A stretch of 64,000 nucleotides of DNA from Ypsolopha sequella (lineage: Eukaryota; Arthropoda; Insecta; Lepidoptera; Ypsolophidae): the NCBI GenBank assembly GCA_934047225.1, contig OW203986.1:22261221-22325220 (forward strand), given 5' to 3'. A program made the position numbers and the translations under genes. The first letter of the stretch is position 1. Every line of letters starts with the position of its first letter. Under the pieces are notes generated by a model that was not told the DNA's origin, searched no databases, and saw only the letters and a list, made by a program, of their open reading frames with translations. Positions 12,498 to 27,400 of this stretch are shown here, one piece after another.

Positions 12498-15400
12498 TCA
12501 CCTGCAGTTAACTCTACCAACCTTATTTTGACCATATGCCCGTATATAGAGCTCATCGGCCGGGTGAGGCGGCTCTCTAAACAGTCTCCGGAGTTGAGGG
12601 GCCAATAGCTTCGGCGAAGGCGGAACATGCGCCTTGCCTATGACCCTGTTAATGCGCGACGCGGCTGCGCCTACGCACATGGTGATGACGCAGCCGGCCA
12701 GCGTGAACCACATGTAGGACACGCGGAGAATTGGGTTCACATCGCCACTGAAAAATAGCACAAGAATATTTTGCCCGATAGACTAGGGTAGATAGGTATG
12801 GAAACATGTGGATATTAAAATTGTATTAGGCATAAAGGTATATTTAAAAGGTCCGAGAGCTCTCTCTCCGACATTTCTCCATCAACGCGGGTAAAGCTTC
12901 CTTACTTACGTTGATATGGGCGCGTTGACCAAACTGCTGTCGAGATCTGTCGTATTGAACTGATAAGTACAACCCTCAGTCGTCATGGGCTTGTGAAGAT
13001 GGACGATTTCTCCTCGTGCTGTAGCGAGTTGTGCTGAGAGGCACCACCACGCCATTACAGCCACGCCACTAACACCTCCTATTAGAGCTCCCTAGAATAG
13101 ATACAAATTGACAACAATAAATAAACAATAAAAAAGTGTAAAGCACTACAACGTTGTTTCGCACTACAACGTTTTCTGGGTTTTCATAAAAAAATAACCA
13201 CGAAACGAAAGTTATGTATATGTCGTGACCATATCATAGAATTGACCATTTCATGATCTGGTTGGGCAGGCAGATAGTAAAGTATGAAATCAAAAATCTT
13301 TCACCAAAAGTAAAAAATAGGTGTGACGACGAGCGAAGCGAAGCGGAGCGAAGCGGAGCGAGGAGGAGCATGTTAGGTTTACATGTAAATACATTTTTTT
13401 ACAATTACAAATACAATTTTAACAGAAATACGATATGGCCAACCAGATCATGAAATGGTCAATTCTACGATATGGTCACGACATATAGATGGCGAGTCGT
13501 GGCTAAACTACCGGCTCTCTTCTGCGCTGATGTTCTATGAAAAGCTTATAGCGGAAACCATTATTTTTAATTCATTCATTTACTTACATTTATCCCAAAA
13601 AAAAATAGTAACTGGGTAAGTACACCGTATAATTGTCAGGTGTTCCATACAAAAGTAGTCAAGATTAAAGTGTTTTCAGTTGGGGCAATGTTTAAAATTA
13701 TTTAAAAAAGAATGGTGTTCACAAGTCTTTAACCGCAAAGTTTTACGGTGTATAATAAACCTCCATATATGTGATAGCGAAGTGTCCTACACCGAGAGAG
13801 AACAGCTGAGCGTCTCGTCTATGTTTGTTTGTCAGATTTACCTTTTTTGAAAATTTTGGTAAAATTTGTTTAATTTCACCGTTGTTTAATGAAAGGATTG
13901 AAAGGATACGACGAGTCTTTTGTCTCATATTTAACGATAATAGATTCAACTGTTTTTTTTTACCGCAGAAACTATAATTTTGTTTTGGAATTTGGTTCAT
14001 CAAGTTTTTTTCTTTTTTTGTATAACCAAGGGATTAAAATGTAATATATTTTTGGAATCCGCCTATGAAGTCCTTTCTTTTGCTACACGACACGCAGGGT
14101 TTAGAAAAACGATAGAAAAGTATGATGACGTCATAGTGGGAAAATCTACCAGCGGGCACATTATGTAGCTAGGTCCCTGGTCCATAGGTAAATCAATCAA
14201 TAGCTTGTAAAAAATAGTTGTAAAAAAAAAGTATACCGTGGCGTCAACCCAAGGCATCAAAATTCCCATAGTGAACACACCGAGCTGCGGTCCCATTGTC
14301 ATGGATTCAAGTGTCATGGTCAGTTGCAATATTGTCCCCATCTTCTCCACAATAAAGACCAAACCTGCAACGAGAAGCAACCTTACACCGAGCCAGATAA
14401 ATAGACCGTGATGAATAAATACACTTGCACTCGTTTCACAGTTTTAACACAGAAAAAAAAAGGTATGGTGGAAAAATTCATCGTTCCCGATTCGAACCTC
14501 GGTAGCACAATCGGTAGCACGCCTGTCATGTAAGTAGGAGGTTGCAGGTTCAAATCCTGGCTTAAGTTTTTTTTTTTAATATTTGTGCTTTTAAATTTGT
14601 TTCTGATTGATTTGAAGTCTGTAATGCACTCTAATAATAATTAGAGTATTCAAAGCGATGGATTTCGCAATAAAAACATATAACCATGTATTATCCATTA
14701 AAGCGGGGTTGTTTGGCCGAAAAAAAAAAAACAGATTCGAAAAAGTTGAACACTGGCGGTGTAACTACAAAACGGTGTTTAACTTTAGACAGTGTTTAAA
14801 TCTGTTGCACGGAGAAAAAATATTTTAACAATACTACCAGATAGTTTTGTAAAAAATACCTGGTTAACAAAAACAGAATTATGTTATGTTAACTTGAATT
14901 ATTGTATACATTAGATTGTACAAGTAAACTGAACAATAAATATAGACGTCACATATAGTACAGTGTTTTCTGTTTAAATGAACTATATTCAGGTTAACGG
15001 AACCAGAATATTTTCTCGGTGTGCTGTCACTCTTTTACAATATGAAAGAAAAGGCGACAACAACAGATTTAAACACTGTCTAAAGTTAAACACCGTTTTG
15101 TAGTAACACAGTGGTTGTTCTTCCAAGAAGAGCTGTTTCGCAAAGTTTCCATTGGTTTCAGTAAAATAGTTTTGGTTTCTGTTAATTAGGATTTCTAAAT
15201 TATTTAAATCCAAAATTTTCAAATCCTTCTTTACAAATTGGTTTCCAAATATTTTAAATTCAACATTTTTGAAATTCTTATTTACAGAAACCAATGGAAA
15301 CTTTGCGTTGGCAACATACACGATACATTAGGTAATAAAGTTTTGTTGAATAACTGTTAAGTGAATTTTGAATATAAATGTTCTGTTTCGATTAATTAGA

Positions 15401-18400
15401 AAAAGGCCGGTTTTTCCCAACCTGGCTGCGAAACCGCTCTTAAATAAATAATGTTATTTTTTTACGGTTTATGTTCTATAAGAGATGATTTGATTACACT
15501 TACAAAGGCTAAGAGCTCCTAAGCCGATTACAACTCCTTTCATGAGCCAGTTCGTCTGCCTTTCTGTTAGCTGTTTCTTGAAAAATGGCTTGTAGAAGTC
15601 TTCTAGGACTACGGCTGACATAGAGTTCAAACTCGTCGATAGTGAACTGCCAATTGAAATTCAACTTTATACAAATATCAGTGGGATATGTACCTACGTA
15701 TTACGTTTATACACACTTATATTAACTTTAAAAATCATTCATATGAAAGTTGCTTTTCCGTTTTGTACCGAAAAAATGTTTTCTCTGTTCAAAAAACTGT
15801 TGTGAAAATAGGTTATTTTAGAATACATACTTTATAACTTATTTGAACTTATAGCGCAATTTCATCGCTTTGGAAACTTTAAATATTATAAGAAAAGGAA
15901 AATGAATTACAAACAAATTAATTGAGAAAATAAATATTTATTTTAGGGTGAAAAATGATGCAGAAATGATTTTCCTATCATATTTCAAAATTAGTTTTGG
16001 CTAACGGTTAGCAAATTTAGTTTGCATGTATAATGTGGATAAATATTTCCTAAATAGGGAGAAATCTCTTTGTTTAGTTTAAATTTATCAAGAATCTCCG
16101 ACAAAAAGGACCCGAACAATTTGCTTAGATTAAATTACGTTAAGGTGTGTTAATCCGAAAAACATTTCGAAATTTTGGTTAATAAGCCGTATTTTAGAAC
16201 TTGTGTTCTAAAAAATCTCATGATGATGAATATTTTTACGAAAAAGCTGCAACTTCCATTTGCCTTTGTATGACGTCACTTGAGAAAGGCTGTTTAGAAA
16301 TGTGTGTCCTTTGCTATCGCGATAAATTTATAATAATTTTTTTCCGACTGATTTGACAGATGGATGACAGATGAGAAGATAGACAGTGACAGACGACTTT
16401 TTTTATAAACAATCAGACATCACAATCACTTTAATGCCCCAAGTGACGCCATATCTGCAAATTCTTTAAAAAATCATAAAAATAATGATCAAATCATATA
16501 CCATAATAATGAAAACTATGACCAAAAATGGCGTATATTCCCTGTTTTTTTTTTTATCTCTTGGGAATTAGGCTATGAGAATTCTTATCGGGAATCAATA
16601 ACTCTACAGCTAAAGAATCAATTCACCTTAAAGCTGCACTAAAAATGCCAGCTACAAAGACACCAGGCAGCCCCGGGATTTTGCCGAGAACATCCATCAC
16701 AAGGAGAGGAAGGAGCTGGTCCTTGGCCTTTGCTAGCTGAAAACAATTTTCAGGTCAATCAATGTTTCCTACGTATCTGTCAACTCATTGAAAAAAAAAA
16801 CACTATAGAGTTATGGCAAAGCTTTATTAATTCAAAGTTTAAACGTCATTCGCTTAACGCAAAGTGTTGTTTTTAACCGTTTTATTATATATATATATAT
16901 ATATATAGATTCTTACGAATATTAAAGTAGAAATTGAATAAAAAAGAAAATTTTCGATATATATTTCGACCCACTTGGGATCGTCGTCAGTCGAATATGC
17001 AAAGTGTACAACTTAACTTTGTTTTTCCTGTTTAGAAGTTAAAAATTTAAAAACTTTTTGGTATGTGGCAATTGACGCCAATAGTTCAGTATTAGTGAGG
17101 TAGTGAGGAGGAGGTGAAGCATGAGTTTGAAATTAAATGCACAATTAGTCACGATCTTCTCCAAACAAAGTTAAAACAGCATTTAAAGGTCTTGTGTCAT
17201 AACGTTATTTGTTTCCACGCAAAGCAAAGCTTTTCCGAATACTACATATTATTTTGAAAAATATGTATAAATATAATAATAAATTTGGTCTTAAGACAGC
17301 ACGGACTGATCACTAACCATATGTGTTATTCGTTTTAACATAATATTATTAAATTGAAACAAGATAATATAATTTTTTTATAAATATGTTTAATATATAT
17401 ATTGTATTTATCAGCTTATTTATTTTATTATACAACGTGTAACAGAAAGGTGTAACCATATTTGAAGAGCTTATTCAGTCAATGGAATAGAACAACTTTT
17501 ACTATGGAACAAACCCTGCTGAAATGTATGGAAAGGCAGAGTTTTTTTTTTGAGATTTCAGGGTTGGCTCCATAGTAAAAGTTGTTCTATACCATTGACT
17601 GAATAAGCTCTTCAAATATGGTTACACATTTCTCTTACACCTTGTATAAATATATTTAATATAAATGAAATATGTGAAGTCTCTACTGTATGGAACAGGG
17701 TTAATTGTTTGATATGACGGACGCGGCCGTTTTTTTTCCCATTAAATACTTGCTACTTTCTACCTTTAACGCCAGGGCCACAGCTTCAGGCTTCTGGCGG
17801 CGCTTCTTGCTGCGCTTCCAGGCGGTTTTTGCGACGGGCTTTGCCCTGCCACGACATCCGTCGGCGCCTTCCACCGCATCGGATGTATAGCGCGCTCGCT
17901 CGCTCAAAGCGCTAGACACTAGGTTCGTCCTGTGCGCTCGATCACTGTTTCAACCGCCCACCTCCCCACACACCACTGTCGCGAGAGCACAAGTCACTCG
18001 AAGCCGGACAAGACGCGCGAGCGGCGACCCATGGCTGGCTCTATACAACTTCATACATTTGTTCTCTCCGACGGCGCCGTCGCAAAAAGAACCGGTTGGC
18101 GCGCCTCTCGAAGCCTGAGCTGTGGCCGAGAGGTAACCCATCCTTGATAAGGGTGTCTCTTAGTAAATTCCTGCATTAGTCATATCATAACCAATCGCAT
18201 ATATATTATTGTCCATACGCGCATATAACGTGTACTTAACACTAGTGGACGCGTAGGCTACAGGTGTAGACCAGGGTATATTATTGGTGCTTGCTTCTTT
18301 CTCAAACGCGTCACACTATTGCGCTATTCTTCCGTGTATTCCTCTACTATGGACCCCCGCGTCGCTCAGTAGCGTGTCGCTACCCTCAGCACACGGACTT

Positions 18401-21400
18401 CAGAACAGAACGACTAATAAAGTGAATGGGCTGCGTATGTAGCCCGCGCGACCGTTCAAGGAATGTGATAAATCCCTATTATTTATGCAAAAATTGTACT
18501 AATATTTTAAGAGTACTTCATTTTCGTGTAATTTTTGCATGTTACATACCGTTTCATAACAAATATACTTAGTATTAATATCTTTTTAGGAAATCATGGC
18601 GGCGTCTGCGTCTCATGTTGATTATTCTAAGTATTCTATTGTTTCGTTAAAAAGTACCTAAAAAATTCATGTTTTTTATTTTTTCATTATTAAACGATAA
18701 AAATAAAGATGATTATTCATTAAATTAAAAACTTTTTCATTCTACCTAAAGATGACCCACAATATTTGCATTCAAAATGGGCTACACATGTACCCCGCGC
18801 GACCGTTTCAGGAGTCAATTTGGGCGCGCCTACTCTAGTGTTAAAACTGGATGTAAATAGAGCGCTAACCTTTCCTGGAACCACATAATCTACGGAACAT
18901 ACAAAACAAACAAAATATCAAGAAATTGTCCACTTTTAAAATTTTGGAATATCGTATCTACTTGAAATTAAGAAATAGATATTATAGCCAAGACTCATTT
19001 TAATATTTACAAAAAAAAAACGACGTTTTCGTCAAACTTAAGAGTCAACTTCATCAGGCAAAGCATTCGGCAAAGCCTTAGCTATAATATGTATTTCTTT
19101 ATGGATAATAATAGGTTGACCATCAAAAAAATACTAGATGAGCGGCTAAATTACTAAGTTGGCATCAACTAGGTTAGGTTAGGTTTCAACATATTATTTT
19201 TGATGCCAATTTAGTAATTTTGATGGCGAATAAAATTTTTTTGACGGTCAGTTAATTACAACCCTTTCTTTATATTAGACAACCACCCTATTTTTTGCGA
19301 AATAAACTACTTGAAAGCCTAAGAAATTGTTTCATCAGTAGAATATGTGCGTTCAATGCAACGATATTAGAAGAAAGTGTAGATAGGTTACCTACACAAG
19401 AATCGAACTTTTAAAACGGCACACAGCATAAATGACTTCAGTCAACTACGTAGTATTGCAATGTCACATTCACACGTGCAAGTCATTATTATCGCGAGCG
19501 AAAAAGATACAATAAAGCCGATTCTGAAGGCTTTAATTTTAGGTTTAGTGCTGTCAAGACTTAAATTTTTCCAAAGTAATTTAGCTTCTGTTCTTAAGAC
19601 TTATGAACTATTTTTCAATAATGAAAATTTTGTTTTGACAGCACTAAAACTAAAATTAAAGCCTTCAGAATCGGCTACAATACCTATATGTTGCTGTGCG
19701 TCGTCCCGTGTGACTGAGTTCAGGTTGGCAAATAAGCCAAATTTTAACGTGCCACTCGCGGATCGCCTTTAACCTATCTACATTTTTTTCTAATATCATT
19801 GGTTCAATGAATGTTACTCGTCTATTTACAGCTTTTATACTTTGGTACCTTTGTCGTCAACGGATCGCAGTCATGATACTTGGCGTAAATCAGAAGACCG
19901 CAGTAGAGACAGAAACAGTACAGTGTTGATATTCCTATGGCGAACAGGAATACGGCCCTGGAAATTATTATTAACTTGTTAGTTTATAATACTCGTATCA
20001 GTGAAAGTGCTATATTATGTCTTTTTTATCGAAAAAATCGTCGGTGAAAAGAGGATTTACGAGTGCTGACAGTTCATATACGAAAACATTTGTGACATCC
20101 ACTTAGGGTATGCGTGCCGTGACATCGTCATGAGAATGTTTAGTTTTTTTTTTTTGTGGTGTCTTTGTTCCACAGACTTTGCCCCTTTGATTTGATTTCG
20201 TTTTTGTGAAAAAAAAAATAAACAATTTTCCGGGATGTCATTTAAACGATCAACATATAAAAAAATATGATTATTTTGCGAATAATGTGATATTAAGAAG
20301 CTCTGAATTGATTTTATCTGAAGTAATCGACCGGCAAACTGCAAATATAGGTATATTATATGAAAACACAAGAACGATTTTTGTATTTATTATGATTTCT
20401 ATTAAAAAAAACGAGGATAACCTCGCTCCGCTCCGTTTCGCTCGGCTCCCTAATTTATTGACCTACATGTAAACCTAACGTGTTCCTCCTCGCTCAGCTC
20501 ATACTCGCACCTACTAAATATTTTTAACTTTTTGCTGAAATACTTTCATAAACTTAACTCCGATAAAAAACAAAACAAAAAGCAAAAACTTTTGAGATCA
20601 ATTATCCGTATTTGTTGGTTTATCCTTCTTTCTCGGAGCAACGGATAGGCGTGATTTTATGCATAGAAATAGTTTACGGGCTGGAGAATGACACAGGCAA
20701 CTTTTTATACCGGAAATATGCAAACTAACACAGCGCGGGCGAAGCCGCGGGTGAAGCACCGGGCAAAAGCTAGTATAATTTTGCTTTACAAATTATTTAA
20801 CGGCAGTTTTTTCTTGCTGAACGATTTCAATTAATGGCAGAACAAATAATACGAGTATAATTAAGTAGTTATCTATAATAACATGCAAGCGTATAGGTGG
20901 TCCGGGATCAGAGGTGCGATTGTGTAAGGAAATAGTCATGAAATCGTCTATCGCTATTGCTTTAAAGGTAACGTGATTGGCTAGAAATGACGTGACTCAT
21001 CACTTCTAGCCAATCACGCGCACTTTTGAAAGCAATAGCGATAGATGTTGAAGTTAGACAATAAGGCATCAGATCTGCATAAAAATTTACAGTTTTGATG
21101 ATTCAAGACTTACCATTTGGCGTTTCGTAGAGTCGGCAGCGCTAGGTACCTCTGAACCATAGTCTGGTTGACAGCATTAGCTTGTAACCAGTATATCAAT
21201 CCACCTATCACCAGGTTCCATATCGTGTGACGCGCTAGAGGACTGGGATCCCAACTGAAAATGAAAAATACACTGGCAAATTAAAAACTGGAGCAGTCAA
21301 GAATGACAAACATGATACTACATTAATTGAAACTGTTTCATAAGGTCAGAAAGAGTACAAAGTTGTACAAAATGTGAAGCGTTCCGCCTATGAACTGTAA

Positions 21401-24400
21401 AGAGCCATTACGCAGGCAGATTGTAAAAAACCAGCCTTGTTGTAATTAATCAAAACTGAACATTTAAATACAAAATTTGCTTTATTATTATCCCTATGTA
21501 TTTACTGTCATCGCAAAGTTTCCATTGGTTTCTGTGAATTAGAATTTTTATTTTTTAAATTAAAGTTTAAGTTTATTTCACAAAGCCAATAAAATATTCT
21601 GAAAAGAATAGATTCCAATTGACGTTCTGTGGGTCTACCACGTAATTCTCATTTACATCAACATCAAGTTGAGATTGAAATTTGCCGTGCGTGGGACGAC
21701 GCCCGCCTAAATTGAATTGAATTGACGCGTTGAATTTCGCATGCATTTGCTTGAAGTTGATACAAATGAGAATTACGCGGTAGAGCCCCTGGTCCTCCAA
21801 AAAGGCCGTTTTGCATGAATCACATTATGATTCTGTTATAATGCTGTCTCTTTTGCACGCGTGAAAAAACTCTGACTCTATCCTACTTTCAAATCATTTA
21901 ATGATTCACTCAAGTCGGCCTTCTTAGATCCCCTGGTCCTTCAAAAAGGCTGCTTTGGATGAATCATGTTATGATTCTGTTCTAATGCCGTCTCTTTTGC
22001 ACGCGTGAAAAAGCTCTGACGCTATCCTACTTTCAAATCATTTTATGATTCACCCAAGTCGGCCTTCTTAGATCCCTTCTTATACGTACGGACGCCGGCA
22101 TGACAGCAATTGACAGTTCTTATTGCGTATTTAAATCGTTTGCAAATGGGAAGCCTTTTCTGCAGCAGTTATCGAACAAACGAACACCAGGGTTTCCGTG
22201 TTTGACTGAACCTTAAAAATAGAGGCTAATAACAAAAAAATTCCATGTCTTTCAAAAGGTTGTAGAAAGCTACTCCGAATCAATAAATCGATGTAAAATG
22301 ACGACTGCAGTTTAAAGAGTATATCTGTACTCATTCGATTGTATCAGTCTCATACATTACGTCAATGGTCTCATAGCAATCGCATGTTTTACTACAACAT
22401 ATACCTATAACATCTGATACAGAAGAATTCATGTTTTTTAGGGTTCCGTAGTACCTAAAAGGTACAAAAGGAACCTTTATAGTGAGACACCGTTCTCCGT
22501 CCGTCCGTATGTCACAGCCTCATAACTTTAGCATCATTAAAGACTTGAAAATTTGGCACTAAAATAGCAATAATTTGCCCACATAAGATGGTGTAATTTT
22601 TTCTTTTAATTTGGAATTACAAAAGAAAGAAAAAAATGTCTTAAAATACAAATATACTTCAGCTATATTTACTGGCACCGGTTTCGAGAAATCTTTGAAA
22701 AACCACAAAAAAATGTAGTCCCCCCTTATCTCCAAAACTGGTGGGCCGAAAAATATGAAAGTAAATCATGGTAATATGCTTACGTAAAGATTGCAGGAAA
22801 ATTTAGCGGTTGAGAATTTCGTGGAAACAAAATGACAAAATTTAATTTTCCATCCACTATACGGAACCCTAGGTACGCAAGTCTGACTCGCACTTGACCG
22901 GTATTTTTTAAGAAGCACCTGTCCAAAAATCCTGTCAACTGGGCGGCACGCATCCGTCACATGTAGATATCTTGTATTTTGGATGTCTTTAGAGGAAACA
23001 TCATGGAAAGTTCATGTTCAAGTGATGTTCAAAAATGAATGAATGTCGTTAATGCAAGACCATGGTATGACGACACTTAATGAATTTTTCAATGCATGTG
23101 CTCGTAAAGGCCCACTTTTTATGCATCCAAACCGAACAGAAAATTGATTATTTTGCCCTGGGGCTTTATTATTATTTTTTTTATTTATTTATTTACAATG
23201 GTTGGCTAACCTGCAGCCTTTCCTGTGTACCATAAATGTCATACTTTTTTTTCCACTGTTTAACGGCTCTGGATACAGTCCTTTTGAGCCAATTACAATT
23301 TAAAGTTCACAAAATTATATTTGTTTTATTTCCTCGCACTATGCATTGAAAAACGTAGTATGATACACGGGCGTAAGAGCAATAAATTACTCGGTTACGT
23401 TTAAAACACTCGCTACGCTCGTGTTTTAAATCGTCTTCGTAATTTATTCCTTTGCGCCCTTGTAGCATAATAGTAGTTTACTACTATTATGAATCCTATT
23501 CTAGAACATGGAAAGTTTCTAAATTCAAAAAACCTACTTGGGTGCTTCGATCCTCTCGCTGTCCATGTTCCTCTGCCATACCACTGCCAACCCTCCAACA
23601 TCCATAGTCCCTTTTATAGCCACCAGCGCCATAGCTCCGAACATGGCTGTTATTTGTATCACATCTGTCCACACTACTGCTTGAAGACCACCCTGTATTA
23701 GACAACGGTATAAAAAAATCCTAGTCTGAGTTTAAATAGGAGAGTTACTAAAGAACACGAAAGAAAACCATAAAAATTATGAAATAAGAATCACTCGATT
23801 GTGATGGCCTCAGAACATTTAAATAGTATGTTCTGTGGTGATGGCTCACTCGAAATCCAAATCACTGCTGCATGTTAAAACTATTAGAGGTGTTAATTTG
23901 ATAGCCTTTTTCCTTCAAACAGGTTGTTCTACCCATGAATATGAACAACTTTTACCATGGGGCCATCACTGAAATCGCGAAAAAAAAATCAGCTGTTCCA
24001 TAGAAAAATTAAATACTTACGCGCCCAAAATGTATGAAACAGCAGATTTATGTTTTGCGTTTTAGGGTTGGCCCCATAGTAAAAGTTGTTTATATTAATC
24101 GGTAAAACACCCGTTTTAAGGAAATAGGGTATCATCTTAACACCTTGTATGCTGGGTGTTAAAATGAAGTTGCGGAAGCCGGAAACTGGCGATAGTACTC
24201 GTCCATACGAACAACTTTTACCATGGCGCCAAACATCTAACCGCGAAAAAAAATCATCGAAAAGTTACATAGCTAGCCGACCAAAATGTATGAAACAACA
24301 AATATTTTTTTTCTCGATTTCTGCATTTTTGTTCACGGAAAGTTGTTCGTATAGTCAAGTACTATCGTTTTTGTTATTTCATTTCGGCTGCCGCAACTTC

Positions 24401-27400
24401 ATCTTAAAGGGTTCACTTACAGCGCTAGTATAAAATATGAAAGGATTCACTTACAGCGCTAATATACAGTGTGTCCCTCGTACAAGTGCACATCCGAAAG
24501 TGGGTGAAACTAGATCTAAATACATAGACAAAAACAAAGAAAAAAAATTTTTTTTATTTTTTTTTTAATCTTTAAAAAATACTCCACCTGGGTATCTTTG
24601 TATGGGACGCGAGCGCAGTGCCTTTGGTTAACCGCTCGTAGAAAATATTGTATTTATGATAGAACGTTGAATTTTTTTTTTTGTTAGAAAGATAATGGAA
24701 TAGGCAATGATAAATAGGAATAAAAGTATACTGAAACGGGGACATTATTTTGAAAAAATTTACTATTACTGAAAAAAAAGACGGAAAAATTAAAGAAATA
24801 ATCTTTTAGGATATTATTTTTATGGTAATGGTGTTGATTATGTTTTGTTTTTGATTGGGTATGCAACGTCTATTTTTAAGGATTATAACAGTTTTATTTC
24901 ATTGCGTTACTCGCGATAGATCAAAAGTTATGACATATTTTATACATAGTCTCCATGGTAGGAATAAAAATTTTAAAACAAATATTTTCTAAAAAAAAAA
25001 AAAAACATTCTTGTGTCGATAAAATGAGGTCTAGTTTCACCCCTTTTCGGATGTTCACTTGTACGAGGGACACACTGTATAGGATTCACGTACAACGCTA
25101 ATTCAAAATGTGAAGGGATTCACTTACCGCGCTAGTGTAAAATATGCAGACAAGACAGACAATCGGTGTGATTATGTGGATGTCAACTCCAGTCACTGAA
25201 AGAAATTAATTTCAGAGAGCTTAGAGCCAATGGGCGCCGCCGCTGGCAGAAACATAAATGTTTTTAGTGTCATTCTCCAGAATAAACATTTTAACTAATC
25301 ACATGCAGTACAGTGTAGACCGCATCAAGTAAGACACATTGGTCTTTGTACCTAAATATCTTATATTCTTCTCTGTAGGGGCTATTGTCGTACTGCAAGT
25401 GTATAGCTTGATGTGGTCTCTACTGTACGATACAACTCAGACTCAAAGGTTCCATTGGTATTATTCCATAAAATCTATTTTTCTCAAGTATCATGTTGAT
25501 CCCAAGGGGCGCAAGTGCACCACCTGGCACCCCCTTGCTGGCACCCAGAGCATTAAGCCAATTTTAATCTTATTTAATGCTCTAATCATAGAAAAACATC
25601 TTTATATACTTTCATTCTGCAATAAGGCATTTGCAACATCAAAAGCAGTTTCTTATATCATTTATCCTACATTATTTATCCCATGTTATAATTTTACATT
25701 ATAACACCGCAATTCTGCGCTGCGACTGGCCCAATTTATTATAAAACCACTGGAGACCCAATCAATAACAGAGACGATAAATAATTCCCAACTTTATTTC
25801 TTAAGCCACGCCCCATTTAACCTGATTGGCCTGCAAGGCAGCTTTACCGGAACGACGCACCCGAAGTCCATGAACGAATGTCTTGTTCTCATTTTTCGTG
25901 AAATTGTTAGTTGAAAATATTGTAAATAAAGACGATATTTTTGATGGTCGTAGACAAAGTATTGTGTGCAAATGCACATAATTAGACATTGGGACACTCG
26001 TGCAAAGTTATTACGAAACGAACGAAGTGATACAATTATCATATTTGTGTAGGGAAACAGAATACCGCTCATTTCAAGGGATCTTCTTTATACTACTTCT
26101 ATTTTTTTTTTTTTGTAAAAAACACAACTTGCCTTGATTAAAAGCCAATGCTGGGACATAAATAACAATCGGAAGCCAGCACACCTGAAAAAAGAAATAA
26201 GTTCGTTAAAGAAATAAGTTTATTTATAACGATAATTAACTCCAATAATTTTGCGTACCAATGTGAAAGCAAATAATATGGACCCAAAAAGCCTCACTCT
26301 ATTGTCGAACCTCATTGATAAGTACTGAAAAAAGAGAAAAGTGTTGTTTAAAATTAAAACAAATTAGGCACTTAACAAGAAAAGTATATGTAGAGTATAG
26401 AGTAAATAATGTTATAATCATGATAATGTTATTATAAATAATACTTTAATGTATATCTGTGTACAATGGAGATCACATCAAACTATACACTTGCAGTACT
26501 AAATTCCCATGGCTTAATTTTTAAAAGATTTTTTGTTTTTCAGAGAATTTACGTCATTTTAGGATATAGTTTTCATCATTTTGCCATTATTTTTTTATGA
26601 TTTTTTAAAGAATTTTCCGATGACGTTGTCGCTTGAGAACCTTAGACATTATACTGATTGTGATGTGTGATTGCTTATAAAAAGAAGTGGTCTGTCTCTG
26701 TCTATCATCTAGCTGTCAAATTAGTCTGAAGCAAATTATTATAAATTTATCTTGATAGCAAAGGGCACATTTCTAAACAGCCATTACTCAAGTGACGTCA
26801 CACGATGGCAAATGGAAGTTGCAGCCTTTTCGTAAAAATATTCATCATCATGAAGTTTTTTAGACCAAAACTTCGAAAATCTCGAAATGGTTTTCGAATT
26901 AACACACCTTAATATAATTAAATCTAATAAAGTACAAATTCCAATGTGTATAGGTTGATGTGATCTCCATTGTACAATAATGAACGCGGTACCACCGGTC
27001 TAGTAAGTTTTCGATACGTTCGTACCATTAGAACGCAATAAAATGTACGATTATAAGTACATACATACATAGATATACTCACGCCTGTCTCCCAGAGGGG
27101 TAGGCAGAGACTACAGATTTTCATCTGCTACGATCCTGATACACCTCTTTCACCTCTTCCACATCAATCAATCTAGTCATACAAGCTCTATTATTCTGGG
27201 TACTTTTGACTTTTACCCTTCTTCCGTATATCGCCAGCCAATATGGTCAGTATACGTCCGTTGAGGGTGGCCTGGTCAAGCCGAACCTTCCACTCCTTTT
27301 GTCACTCTACTTTCATTCATCCTCTGTACATTTCCTCAACACCGAAGCATTCCTTTTTCTATTCTGGTCTCTTTCAGGCCGCAACGCTATTTTTCACTCT

